From Takashimella koratensis (Eukaryota; Basidiomycota; Tremellomycetes; Trichosporonales; Tetragoniomycetaceae), in NCBI GenBank assembly GCA_003116875.1, contig BCKT01000001.1:2413486-2477485 (forward strand): 64,000 nucleotides of DNA. Reading direction: 5' to 3'. Within the stretch, counting starts at the first letter, position 1; each line of letters starts with the position of its first letter. The notes under the pieces were generated by a model. It saw only the letters and a list, made by a program, of their open reading frames with translations. It ran no database searches and was not told where the DNA came from. Positions 46,501-57,664 of this stretch are shown one piece after another. Made by a program: the position numbers and the translations under genes.

Positions 46501-49500
46501 ACGGAGGTTGCACTCGATGACCTTGATCTCGTTGTTCTTGGCGATGAACTGAATGTTGTACGGGCCGGTAACGTTGAGGGCCGAACCAATCTTCTGCGTG
46601 GCAATCTCAATCTTGCGGATCGTCTCCGGGTCGAGGTCCTGCGGCGGGAGGATGAGAGTGGCGTCACCCGAGTGGACACCGGCGTTCTCGACGTGCTCCG
46701 AGATGTAGTGCATGACCATCTTTCCGTCCCTGGCGATAGCGTCCATCTCAATCTCCTTGGCCTCCTCAATGTATTTGGAGATGACGACCGGGTGGTCGCG
46801 CGAGACATCAGCCGCCTGGCCGAGGTAGCTGTGCAAGTCGTCGGGCGAGAAGACGACGTTCATCGCCGCACCGGACAAGACATATGATGGACGGACGAGC
46901 ACCGGGTAACCAACCTTGTCGCAGAACGCCTCGGCTTCAGTGAACGAAGTGAGCTCCTTCCACTGCGGCTGGTCGACACCAATTTTGTCGAGCATACGAG
47001 AGAACTTGTATCGGTTCTCGGCGGTGTCGATCATCTCGGGCGAAGTACCGTAGATCTTGACGTTTTGACGGTGGAGCGTGAGAGCAATGTTGTTGGGGGT
47101 TTGACCACCCATGGAGAGGACGACACCACTCGATCGCTCAATGTCGTAAATGTCGAGGACCGTCTCGAGACTGATGTTCTCAAAGTAAAGCTTGTCGGCC
47201 TCGTCGTAGTCGGTCGAAACCGTCTCGGGGTTATAATTGATCATGACCGTCTTCATGCCATTCTCACGGAGCGTGCGGATCGCGCGGACAGCACACCAGT
47301 CGAATTCGACCGAGGAACCGATACGGTATACACCGGAACCGAGAACCATGACACCGTGGTCGTTGAAGACGACGTCGTGCTCGCTGGCGTTGTACGAGGT
47401 GTAGAGGTAGTTGGTGAACGCCGGGAACTCGGCGGCGACCGTGTCAATCTGCTTGACAAACGGCGTGATACCCGACTCGACACGAAGACGGCGGACGGCA
47501 AGCTCGTTCGAGTTGAGCATCTTGGCGATCTGACGATCGGCGAAACCGAGCTGCTTGGCGTTGCGGATGAGCTCGAGGGGAACGTTGGTCGCGGTAAAGT
47601 TGGAGATGACCTTCTCCGTCTTGATCAAGCGCTCGAGGCGGGTGAGGAACCACTTGTCGATTGACGACATCTCGTTAATCTTGTCAACCGAGTAGCCGCG
47701 CTTGAGAGCGGTGGCAATCGCGAACAGACGCTTGTCGGTAGGGTTGGCAATCTCGTAATCAATGTCGTCGATGACCAAGTGTTCACCGAAGCCCGGGAAC
47801 TGGTCGTCGATACACCGGATTGCCTTTTGGATCGTCTCCTCGAACGTCCGGCCAATAGCCATGACTTCACCAACCGACTTCATCGAGCTGCTGAGGGCAG
47901 TGCTGACGCGGCTGAACTTTTTCAAGTCCCATCGTGGGATCTTGACGACGCAGTAGTCGAGCGAGGGCTCGAAGCAGGCAGTCGTCTTCTTGGTGACCGA
48001 GTTGCGGATCTCGTTGAGAGGGATGTTGAGACCGAGCTTGGCGGCGATGAACGCGAGCGGGTAACCGGTCGCCTTGGACGCGAGGGCCGACGAACGCGAG
48101 AGACGAGCGTTGACCTCAATGATGCAGTACTCCTTGGAGAAGGGGTTGAGCGCGTACTGAATGTTGCACTCTCCGACGACACCGAGGTGACGAATAACGT
48201 TGACCGCGGTCGTACGGAGCATGTTGTAGTCGGCGTCCGACAGGGTCTGGGACGGCGCGACGACGATCGAGTCGCCGGTGTGGATACCGAGCGGGTCGAA
48301 GTTCTGCTTTTAGCTCAGTCCAAACATATGACTCACCTCCATGTTACAAACAGTGATGCAGTTGTTCATGCAGTCACGGACGACCTCGTACTCGATCTCC
48401 TTCCAGCCCTTCATACTCTTCTCGACAAGCACTTGCGGGCTGATCGCGAAAGCCTTGGTGCAGAGCTCGGTGAGCTCGTCCTCGTTCTTGGCGAAGCCGG
48501 AGCCAAGACCACCGAGGGCAAAAGCGGCACGGACGATGACGGGGAAGCCGATGCGGCGGGCAGCGACAAGAGCCTCGTCGAGCGTGTTGGCCGAAGCCGA
48601 ATCGGCGCACTTCTCGCCAATCTCCTCCATGGCGCGAGCGAACAACTCTCGGTCCTCGGTGGTGATGATGGTCTCGATCGGGGTACCGAGCACCTTGACG
48701 CCGAGCTTGGCAAACTCGTCCTTGAGCTTGATACCGACACTGAGCGCGGTCTGACCACCGAAAGTGCAGTAGATACCGTCGGGCTTCTCGTGCTTGATAA
48801 TCTTGGTGACAAACTCGGCCGTGACCGGGAGGAAGTAGACCTTGTCGGCGAGACCTTTAGAGGTCTGGATAGTCGCAATGTTGGGGTTGACGAGGATGGT
48901 GTAGATGCCTTCCTCCTTGAGCGCCTTGATGGCTTGCGAGCCAGAGTAGTCGAACTCTCCGGCCTGACCGATTGAGAGACCACCGGAACCGAGGACGAGC
49001 ACCTTCTTGGGGTACTGGCGGGGCATGGCAGCGCGGTTGGTGACAATGTCACCGCCAGGGATGGTGATCGGGAGGAGCTTGCCGGCACGGGCGCAGTCGA
49101 CCATGCTGTTGAGGAAGACATCAAAGAGGAACTCGGTATCGCGAGGACCGGGGGCGGACTCGGGGTGGAACTGAACCGAAAAGAAGGGCTTGTCCTTACG
49201 CCAGATACCTTCGTTAGAGCCGTCGTTGGCGTTGGTGAAGAGAGCCTCCCAGCCGTCCTTGAGGGTGGAGACGTCGACCTCGTAACCGTGGTTTTGCGAG
49301 GTGATGTAGCATCGACCCGAGGTCGAGCAAGTGCACGGCAAGTTCATACCGCGGTTACCGTACTTCATCTTGCGGGTAGAGGCACCGGACGCGAGGGCGA
49401 GCAGCTGGTGACCAAGACAGATACCGAAGATGGGGACCTTGGCGGCCGAGACGGCCTTGGAGAGGTTGGCGATCGTCTCCTTGACCATGGACGGGTCACC

Positions 49501-50867
49501 GGGACCGTTGGAGACGAAGAGACCGTCGTAGGGCTCGGCCTCTGAGTTGAAGTCGTAGTCCCAGGGGACGACCTTGACTTCGACGCCGCGCTCGCGGAAG
49601 CAGCGGATCTGGTTCCACTTCATGCCGACGTCGACAGCGAGGACACGAATGGCACGGCCCGAAGGGTGCGAGAGGGCGGTCGAGCCAGTGATGGCGGTGT
49701 AGAGCGTGGGCTGCTTGGTGGAGACCTTGGCGACGAGGTTGACGACGTTGGGATCGGAGAATGGGATGGTCTCGTAGAGTTCGCGCCAGGCGTCGGTGGG
49801 CTCCTGGCGGCCGTCAGTAGACGGAGAGCGAGCGAGCGCGGTGGCAGCGGCCGGGGCGAGGCCGTTGAGGAGGCGAGAGACGCCTCCAAGGACGCCAGTG
49901 TCGCGGCCGCGCGACTCGGTCTCAACGCCGCCGCGGCGGGAGAGGACACGACCAAGAATGGAACCGCCCTCACGGAGACGTTTGGTGAGCATGCGGGTGT
50001 CGACACCCCACATGGCCGGGATGCCTTGCTCCTTGAGCCACTGGCCGAGGCTCGAGGTGGCGAGGTGGTGGCTGAAGCTTTCGTGGTAGTTGGCAACGAT
50101 GAGCGCCGAGACGTGAATGTGGGACGACTCGAACTCGAGCGGGAGCGCGTCGAGCAGCTGGGTGACCGGGTGGACGTTGTGGGCATCCTCGGCGGCAGGG
50201 ACGGCAGACTCGGCGGTCTGCGGGCGCTCGGGAACACCGTAGTTGCCGATGAGCGGGTAGGTGAGAATGAGGATCTGGGACGAGTACGACGGGTCTGTGA
50301 GTGACTCGGGGTAGCCGACCATGCCTGTGAACGCGTCAGTTGGGTCGTCGTCATCATGGCGGGCGCGATGGTCGACGCGCCGAGATTGCCCTCGACCGGA
50401 GGTTTTGGTAGAAAATTTTTATTTTCGGCTGGCTGGGTCTCGAAGGGGTACTCACCAGTCTGGAAGACACATTCGCCGGCGATGGTCTTCTTGGCGCCAA
50501 AGGAGTGACCGGAGAGGGCGAGGCCGTCAGCGAGCTCGAGAACCATGTCGGCCTCGCCGCAGCTGTCGTCCCAGGTAGCGTCTGGGTTGGAGACAAAGTC
50601 GATACCCTTGCTCGAGGCGGGCGGGTAGAGAGCGCCCGAGGGGCGCGCAGCGGGCGGGGCGCTGAAAGAGGCCGGGGCGCGCGAGACAGCCGGGCGAACG
50701 GTAGTGATTGAGCCCGGGGAGGAAGGAGCAGCGCCCGGGTTGGGGGAGGCCGGAGGAGTGGAGTCGGCAGCAGCGCTCACGACGACGCTGTGACCAGCGA
50801 CCGGGAGGGACGGGGCCTGCTGGGTCGGGGGAACCGAGGCCGCGGGGACCGAATCCTCGAAAGCCAT
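43563..50867 (-). CDS. URA2: Multifunctional pyrimidine protein: CPSase II / inactive DHOase-like / aspartate carbamoyltransferase
   Basis: The product catalyses the first two steps of UMP synthesis in the cytosol. Five exons (50456-50867, 48337-50324, 44094-48303, 43651-44057, 43563-43601) give about 2,351 residues. After a Pro/Ala-rich N-terminal 80 residues come the glutaminase half (catalytic Cys in [26 protein letters not shown]) and the CPSase with two ATP-grasp modules ([34 protein letters not shown]). The allosteric MGS-like region follows. Next is a DHOase-like domain lacking the zinc-binding HxH ([13 protein letters not shown]), then a Ser/Pro linker. The C-terminal ATCase has [42 protein letters not shown] and VMHPLPR. 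Loss of DHOase activity matches fungal Ura2, implying a separate Ura4. Introns are very short (131, 33, 36 and 49 nt). TGA is at 43563-43565. Confidence 0.97.
48304..48336 (-). other. URA2: 33-nt intron of URA2
   Basis: The intron begins GTGAGTCATATG and ends AGCTAAAAGCAG. Its removal joins CNME to [15 protein letters not shown], the conserved CPSase sequence. Its length is a multiple of three, but it contains an in-frame TAA, so a retained intron truncates the protein within the CPSase domain. Confidence 0.85.
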
Positions 50868-51562
50868 GGTGGTGGTGGTTCGAGGGTTGGGTGGTGTGCG
50901 GAGGAGTAAGAGAAGGTGGTGGTGGAGAGAGAAAGGAGAGGTAGAGATTTAAATGTACGAGAGGATAGGAAAATGAATGGACAGGGCGATCAAGCTGAAG
51001 CGACCGCGACGAGATCTGACGTAGCTACGGGATTAGGCTCGTTGGGCTGGGTTTTTTTGGGGGGGGTTGGGAGGGTAGGCTGGTTTTGGGAGAATGTGGA
51101 TGGTGTCTTGACTTGTCTTGCCCTGTGTCAGTGGTCTGTGTCGCTGTCACTGTCACCTGGACGATGCATAAGAAGAGGAGAAGAAGGAGAGGAGAAGAGA
51201 GAGAGAGAGGAAGAGAGAAAGAGAGAAAGAGGAAGAGAGATGCTGGATGCTCGGGGAGGACATCGCGTATGATCAAAAAAATTCTCATCTCAGGGTCGCG
51301 TCGATTGTTCCTGGCTATAAAGGGGGGGTGCAAACACACACACACAGAGACCCGCGTCATTAAACCTTCCACACCGTGACCACGGGGAAATAGGCACGCG
51401 ATCAGAAGCCACGAGGCAGGCGGTAATGGATGGGCCGTGTTTTTCGTTTCAGGTCTCATCCTCGTCCATATCATCACCACTCGACTCCAGGCCATCCTCC
51501 TCATTCTCACCATCCTCCCCNCCCTCCCCCCTCGACCCCCTCCCCCCCTCTCCCCACCGCCC
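50868..51562. promoter_or_regulatory. Divergent region between URA2 and FMT1
   Basis: 695 bp. An ATTTAAAT element lies about 80 bp upstream of the URA2 ATG (50947-50954) and could serve as its TATA-like box. The middle has GA-rich tracts (51175-51240) and runs of G (51053-51066, 51325-51331). The FMT1-proximal part is C/T-rich and contains one ambiguous base. Confidence 0.45.
51521..51521. other. Ambiguous base (N)
   Basis: A single N occurs in a C-rich tract (CCTCCCCNCCCTCCCC), 42 bp upstream of the FMT1 start. It is an assembly ambiguity and does not affect the chosen start codon. Confidence 0.98.
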
Positions 51563-53229
51563 ATGCTCCCCTCGGCGTCCCCCGTCCCCGCTCATCTCGC
51601 CCGCTCCTCTCGCCGCCATGTCGCCTCTCTCAACCACCCCGCCCAGCTGACCCGTCCCTCACGGGTCTTTCGCCGGCCCATCCAGATCTCTCATTCCTCA
51701 TCACTCTCCTCCCTATCCAGATCCATTCCTCGTCAAAGGCCGAGTCATTCAATCACCTCCATCCACTCGCGATTGACCTCAACCTCATCCCCAACCTCGT
51801 TGCCTCGATTCAATGTGCTCTTCTGTGGATCAGACGACTTCTCTGTCGCCTGCCTGGACGCCATTCACAGATCAGGTAAGCTCATTACCTCGCCACCCGG
51901 CTCCTTTCCTCTTTTTGATCAACCCCTGGTGATCAGCAGGTACCTTTGTGCCTCGCTGTCTGGATCTGCTAGCACCGGGCCGATCCCCTCGCCTCACCTC
52001 TTAGCTCTGCGTTTGTGTCGGCTACTGTGTGTGCTGATCCGGCCCTAGATGTCTGGGAGAGTATCCATGTCGTGACACCAAGTGAGAAACGGCTCATCAC
52101 CCATCGCAAGGCAACCGATTACATTCGTGAGCTGCTCATTCCATCATCCACCATGCTACATTCCTCATCACTCAACACCACATGGGTCCTCTTCCATCAC
52201 TCCACTGACACCCCTTCTAGCAAGTCTGCGAGACTACGCTGTCAGCGCGGGTCTCCCTCGGTCCGAGATCCCGCGAGAAGGCATCAAATCCTGGCTTCCA
52301 CCTTCCTTTCCTTCTCCCTCCTTCCCTGCCTCCACGTCTACCTCCTCGACCTCCATCCTCGTGACCGCGTCGTTTGGCTACATCATCCCTACACCGATCC
52401 TCGATCTCTTCCCAGGCCGATCAATCAATGTCCATCCGTCCTTGCTGCCGAGGTACCGTGGCGCCGCGCCGGTGCAGTGGGCGATCGCAAACGGGGATGA
52501 GAGCACAGGGGTGACAGTTCAAACATTGGTCCCGAGGGAGCGAGGCATCGACGGTGGCGAGGTGCTTGGTGCGGTTGAAAGCGTGGTGAGTGCGGGTCAG
52601 CTCGACGGATGAGATCGGCGACTGAACCTCGCACAGCCCATCCCTCCTTCAGCTTCATACGGTGATCTCCTCCCTCGCCTTGCGGCTATCGGCGGCGACC
52701 TCCTCGTTGACGTCCTTCGGCAAATGCAAACCGGTCAGGTGAGCTAGGCCGCTTCAGTCCATGCTAGCTCTTTGCTGACCCTACTCAGTCTCGCCCCACA
52801 TCTCAAGATCCAGCCATGATCACCCGCGCGCCCAAGATCCGGCAAGACACTGCGCGCGTCTGCTGGGCCAAACAGAGCGTCATTGCCCTTATCCGGCTCT
52901 CGCGCGGGATCAGCCACCAATTCCCTCTTTGGACCACCTTGAACGGACACCACGTGCAGCTCCTGGCTGTCGCTGTGCCAGAATCGTCGACATTGCCCCG
53001 GTGGATCGGGAAAGACCACCTCGCGCAACCGGGCACCGCGTCCTTTGACAAGTTCAACTCCACCCCGCGGCTGCTCGTTACGTGTGCCCCCGAGGACGGT
53101 AATGAAGAGCGGTGGCTCGAGGTGAAACGGATAAAGGTGGCGGATGGTAAAGCTGCGTCAGTCGCAGACTGGTGGAACGGGCTACCCAAGGCGTCCAGAA
53201 AACTCGGATATATTCATTTCGATCGCTAG
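51563..53229 (+). CDS. FMT1: Methionyl-tRNA formyltransferase, mitochondrial
   Basis: Fmt1 formylates initiator Met-tRNA for mitochondrial translation. The ATG at 51563 starts a long Arg/Ser/Pro-rich presequence (MLPSASPVPAHLARSSRRHV). The formyltransferase fold starts at FNVLFCGSDDFSVACLDAIH. Introns after about 51875 (HRS|DVWESIHVV) and near 52125-52220 lead to LRDYAVSAGLPRSEIP. A Ser/Thr/Pro insert sits before ILVTASFGYIIPTPIL. The catalytic signature is SINVHPSLLPRYRGAAPVQW, and then GDESTGVTVQTL (usual family form TGVT). The C-terminal domain follows with RAPKIRQDTARVCW and a divergent OB-like part. TAG is at 53227-53229. It is convergent with the first SDR gene; only 32 bp separate the stop codons. 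Confidence 0.92.
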
Positions 53230-53261
53230 TTTCTCTTCTACCTAGGTTGGCTGGCCTTTCA

Positions 53262-54862
53262 CTACTTTGTCTCGAACGACTCGCCGATCAACTCGTTTGT
53301 CCATCCCACGATCCTCTTCGCGGACTCCTACCCACGTCACAGCCCCATCAGCTCCAAGTCGACTGCCAAGACGACGGTCGTGACTCACCTTGTCAATGGA
53401 GAACGGGGCGACGCAGGACCCCGACTCGAAGAGTGACATACCCTCTTTGAGAAGCGGGGCGGGCTGGCAATCGACCAGGTAGCTGCCGTTGATTTGTGCC
53501 ATTGCCGGGTCGAGAGCGGCTACAAGGGTACTGCGATACGTTAGCCTTTCGATGCATGGTGTGATGTATGTGACCTGTATTCACGTTGAAGCGCCTTCGC
53601 CGAGGGTCTTCCATGCGCCAGACTCCATCTTGGGCGTCCAGTCGTCGTTGTACGCGTCTACAATGTTACACCGACCATGTAAGCGACTCTGGAGTCAGCG
53701 TGACGATTCCAACAACCCAGCAAGTATAAATGCGCGGTATGCGCGGTAAGGTTGCGAAACGTACCGAAAGTCTTCTTGTAGTACTCCTTCACCTCCTGGG
53801 TGACGTGTCGGTGAAGGTCAGTCGCCACACCTCCTGGCTGCACAAACTAGTCAGCGGTGTGTGTGGAGCCACCAATTCAAGCTCACGTGAATGGACATGG
53901 CGACGAGGCCTTGATTGCCGTATGTCTCGGCCAAATGGACCGTGAACAAGTTGAGAGCGGTTTTACCTTGCCCGCTAGACCGATCACTCAGCTCGTCTAT
54001 CCAATCGCCAGCCTTGGGCAATCTATTTCAGACTTAGACTTACTACGCCGCGATCTTATCGTATACCTCTCCCTGCTTGAACCCAGGATCATCCCACCTA
54101 ACTTCCCCAAACATATGTCCCATACTACTAACATTGACGATCCTAGGATGGGCGCCCTTCAACATCTTTGGCAACAACCAAGTGGTCAGTGCGTACGGGC
54201 CAACAAAGTTTGTCCCAAACTGCAACTCGAAGCCATCGACGGTGGTGGCGTAGGGACAAACCATGACTGCCGCGTTGTTGATGAGGATATCGGGAGTACC
54301 GAGGGATAAGAGTTCCTGAGCGCCGGAGTGGATGGAAGAGAGGGACGCGAGGTCGATAATGAGTGTTTGAAGAGATGCGGATGGGGCGGAAGGGACGTCC
54401 TTGAGGAGGTCGGCTTTGGAAGCGTCGAGTCTGGGCAGGTAAGACATACTGTGCGGCAGAGGGCGGGGTTTTGAATGGAAGAGGGAAAGGGAAGAGGAAA
54501 GATGCCGTGTCAGACCTACTCACTTGGCTTGGTTACGGCCCGTGATGACGAGCAAACGAGGGCCCTTGGTCAATAGCGCTCGGGCAGTCTCGTACCCGAC
54601 CCCACCGGGGGCTACACCCGTGACGATGACTAACGGTTGAGAGTGATCAGTCTCCCATCTCAGTTGTGGGCTGGATGGATGGAATCGGGGGCGAGGACAG
54701 GGAGAGTTGAAAGTCGTACACAGGAGTGGGTAGCTACTAGGCAACTAAACCCAAGGAAGAGAAGGGAAGGAAGGACCTACTGAATTTACCCTCGATAGCT
54801 TCGTGGAAGGTGTCGACGACTTCTTGGGCGGTTGTATGCTTGTCGAACGGTTTAGACGCCAT
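53262..54862 (-). CDS. Short-chain dehydrogenase/reductase, tandem copy 1
   Basis: This is an NAD(P)-dependent oxidoreductase of the retinol-dehydrogenase/WWOX-like classical SDR group; the substrate is unknown. It starts MASKPFDKHTTAQEVVDTF (ATG 54862; exon 1 is 54781-54862). The first intron (54630-54780) is in phase 1 just before the cofactor loop IIVTGVAPGGVGYETARALL. Further motifs are LLVITGRNQAK, LASLSSIHSGAQELL, NNAAVMVCPYATT (NNAA in place of NNAG), RIVNVSSMGHM (catalytic Ser) and AYGQGKTALNLF (YxxxK, split by an intron). The conserved tail continues NQGLVAMSIHPGGVATDL, GSYLVDCQPAPLLKEG and GSCVAPFSIDK. A final short exon ends ELIGESFETK, with the stop at 53262-53264. It is the first of three paralogues in the same orientation. 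Confidence 0.9.
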
Positions 54863-55490
54863 GTTGATCTGGGTGTTTGTCTGTGCCTGGATACGGCTGT
54901 GCTGACTCCACGGTAAAGGGGAGACAAGAAGAAGAGTAGGAGTTGAAGTACGACGGGAGGTGCTTAAGTACAAAGCTCAGTAGTCGTTCCCTCGTTGACC
55001 CCGTTTCTCTCAGGATTTGGACGGCAGAGGGGTTTCCCCCCAACCACCACGTCACCAAGACCAGGGAAGGACACGGGTAGTGTCTGGTGGCATAGACTCG
55101 TAACGTTCTGAGCCCTGCCCTCGAGGTAGATTGTGGGCCAAGGCTCGTGGGCTCTTCTCAGCCGCTCAGCGATCGGCCGCGGACCAACGAATGACTAGCA
55201 AGGGGGTTTCTGCCACATTGGTTGAACAGAGTGGCGGCGTGAACGAGGCGGAGTTTCCGCTCCGGCCGCGGGAATTTGAATTACGAAAGATGAGTGAAAG
55301 GATGAGTCAAGTGACATCACGTGGTTGTGAGAGGACGAGTAGTGATGAGGTGCGAGTGTGAGGACGAGAAGGTAAGATAAGAAGAACGGGGTTAGGATGG
55401 GGTTTGATTGGGAAAAGAAGCACGAGCAGGGCGTTGCATTTCAAATGTTATAGAGTATAACTGAGAACAGAGTAAAGAAACGGTTCTTGT
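54863..55490. promoter_or_regulatory. Upstream region of SDR copy 1, including TTAAG core element
   Basis: 628 bp between copy 1 and the stop of copy 2. On the - strand TACTTAAGCA (54961-54970) lies about 100 bp upstream of the ATG. It matches similarly placed elements upstream of the other two copies. The remainder, toward 55491, is the 3' region of copy 2. Confidence 0.5.
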
Positions 55491-57051
55491 CTAGGCTGAC
55501 CCGGCAATGAGCTCTTCGGTCCATGGCACAATCTTCTTCGCCGAGTCCTACAAAGTAGTCAGCGATCAATCGCGAGCGCACCGCGTTCTACATATGAATC
55601 GGTTCTTACCTTGTCGATAGAGAAAGGTGCCACGCACGACCCGGACTCGATGAGCGACATGCCTTCTTTGAGCAGTGGAGCGGGCTGACAGTCGACGAGG
55701 TAACTACCGTTGATCTCTTTCATCGCCGGATCAAGGGCAGCAACGAGCGTACTATCCCCACGTCAGCCTCGTTCTGAGCTGACCTTTGCACGAGCTTTGA
55801 ACATCTCCGAGCCACTAAACGCAACTCACGTCGAAGCACCTTGTTCGAGCGTCTTCCAAACGCCAGATTCCATCTTTGGCGTCCAGTCGTCATTGTACGC
55901 ATCTACAAGGAGCACGCGAAATAGAAACCAAGGTCAAGATTAGGTAAAGCAAGGTCAGCAGTTATTGAGACAGGTTGGGGAGTGAGATACGTACTGTAGG
56001 TCTCCTTGTAGTACTGTTTCTCCTCGACGGAGACGTGGCGCTGCAAAGGTGTAGCGATACCCCCGGGCTACCCAAGCAATTAGTGGGTCAGCGAGCGGCA
56101 TCCCAAACCAGACAGAGGAAGAGGTAGAGGCGCTGGCGATCGGACATGGCAAGGTGGTGGTAGGCGAAGACTTACGTGTAGGGAGATCGCGACCAGGCCT
56201 TGGGAACCGTACTCCTCCGCCAAGTGGAGGGTGTACAAATTGAGTGCGGTCTTGCTCTGTCCACTGAACTCGACGTCAGTGTGGTTCCTCTTCCCTTGGT
56301 TTATCATAACCCAGGCTTGGACTCACTACGCCTCAGTCTTGGAGTACTTTTCCCCCTTACTGAACCCTGGGTCGTCCCACCTAACCTGCCCCCACAAATG
56401 CCCCATACTACTGACATTCACAATCCTCGGGGAGGCACCAGGCGCCTTGACCATCTCCCGTACGAGGAGGCTCGTAAGTGTATACGGACCTACATAGTTG
56501 GTTCCCAACTGCAGCTCGAATCCCTCGGCGGTAGTAGAGTAGGGACACATCATGACTGCCGCGTTGTTGATGAGGATGTCCGGAGTCCCGAGGGCCAAGA
56601 TGGAGGTGGCCCCGGACCGGACAGAAGTGAGAGAGGCGAGGTCGATGAGGATGGTGTGAAGGGAAGTACGGGGGAAGGAAGGGACAGAAGCGAGGAGGGT
56701 GGATACGGCGGTGTCGAGTCTGAGAGAAATGGTGGGGGGGAGATGTTAGTACGTGGGGTAAAAGAGACGGGATGAAGCACTCACTTGGTTTGGTCCCGGC
56801 CAGTGATCACGAGCAGCTTCGGACCCTTGGTCATTAACGCCCGAGCGGTCTCGTACCCGATCCCACCGGGTGCGACACCCGTCACGACGACTAGAGCTGT
56901 CAGCCAACGCCCTTGACCCCAGGTACAGGGGTGGATGTGATCGAAACGAGGTGTTGGTGGACGACTTACTGTACTTGTCTTTGATAGACTCGGGAAAGGT
57001 GTCAACGACCTCTTGGGCCGTGGTGTGCTTGTCAAAAGGTTTGGAAGCCAT
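55491..57051 (-). CDS. Short-chain dehydrogenase/reductase, tandem copy 2
   Basis: A paralogue of copy 1 with the same exon plan and nearly the same first 19 residues (MASKPFDKHTTAQEVVDTF). The first intron is in the same place and phase, before IVVTGVAPGGIGYETARALM. Motifs are LLVITGRDQTK, LGTPDILINNAAVMMCPYST, GTNYVGPYTLTSLL, RIVNVSSMGHLWGQVRWDD and AYGQSKTALNLYTLHLAEEY (catalytic Tyr and Lys present). The tail continues LVAISLHPGGIATPLQRH, MESGVWKTLEQGASTLVAAL and EINGSYLVDCQPAPLLKEG. The last exon ends KKIVPWTEELIAGSA, with the stop at 55491-55493. The TATA-like ATATTTAAGC on the - strand lies 110-120 bp upstream. The substrate is unknown; the cofactor may be NADP, judged from the Arg after the second strand (TGR). 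Confidence 0.91.
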
Positions 57052-57664
57052 ATCGTTCTGTCAGGCTGGAGCGTGGGAGTATTGAGATATAGCTGGAGTA
57101 AATTGTTAAAAGGAAGGGGGGGGGGGAAGCGATGGGAATAAATCGAGGCGAGGTCTCATGGGGCTTAAATATCCCTCTCCCAACATTGCCAAGACCTCCC
57201 CGAAGGTCAATATGTCGACTTCATCTTCCCATCGTCAGCAGACCAACCATCCACCTCGGACCGACGGCCACGGCCAACCATCCGGCCAAAGTCGGTATAC
57301 CGTCCCCCACCTGATACTCTGACTGAGCCGAAGACGTTGAGTCGATGCGCGTGAGTCATGCTTCCCGTCTGCTGAGTGAGGGGTCGAGGAGGGTGACTGT
57401 ACAGCTAGGGGTGACCAGGTATGTGACGTTGAACGGCTGGTCGGGTTGGTAAGACTCTTCGTCAAGAGTCATGCTAAGGTTTGTCGTAATCTTATCAAGA
57501 CTGGGAGGATGACCGCAGCGTTATGTGTCAACCATACGAAGATGAGGTCAGCGTGGTGAGTCAAGAGCAAAGGATTGGTGCCACATGTGAGCTGTCAAGC
57601 GTACAGTGAGTCGGCGTTTTATCTTTTCACCCGCGGCGATATCTCCCAGCATTATGACTGATTT
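57052..57664. promoter_or_regulatory. Upstream region of SDR copy 2, including TTAAG core element
   Basis: 613 bp. TTTAAGCCCC on the - strand (57161-57170), within ATATTTAAGC, is the counterpart of the elements of copies 1 and 3. A run of Gs ends at about 57126. The rest is the 3' flank of copy 3. No other gene is visible. Confidence 0.45.

Noticed and set aside
44512..46887. 791-codon open frame on the + strand opposite URA2
   Set aside because: It is exactly antisense to conserved CPSase/DHOase-like coding sequence; the Arg/Glu/Val/Asp-rich content is a by-product of codon use on the other strand.
49666..50304. 212-codon + strand frame over the URA2 glutaminase region
   Set aside because: Shadow of the conserved - strand CPSase small-subunit exon.
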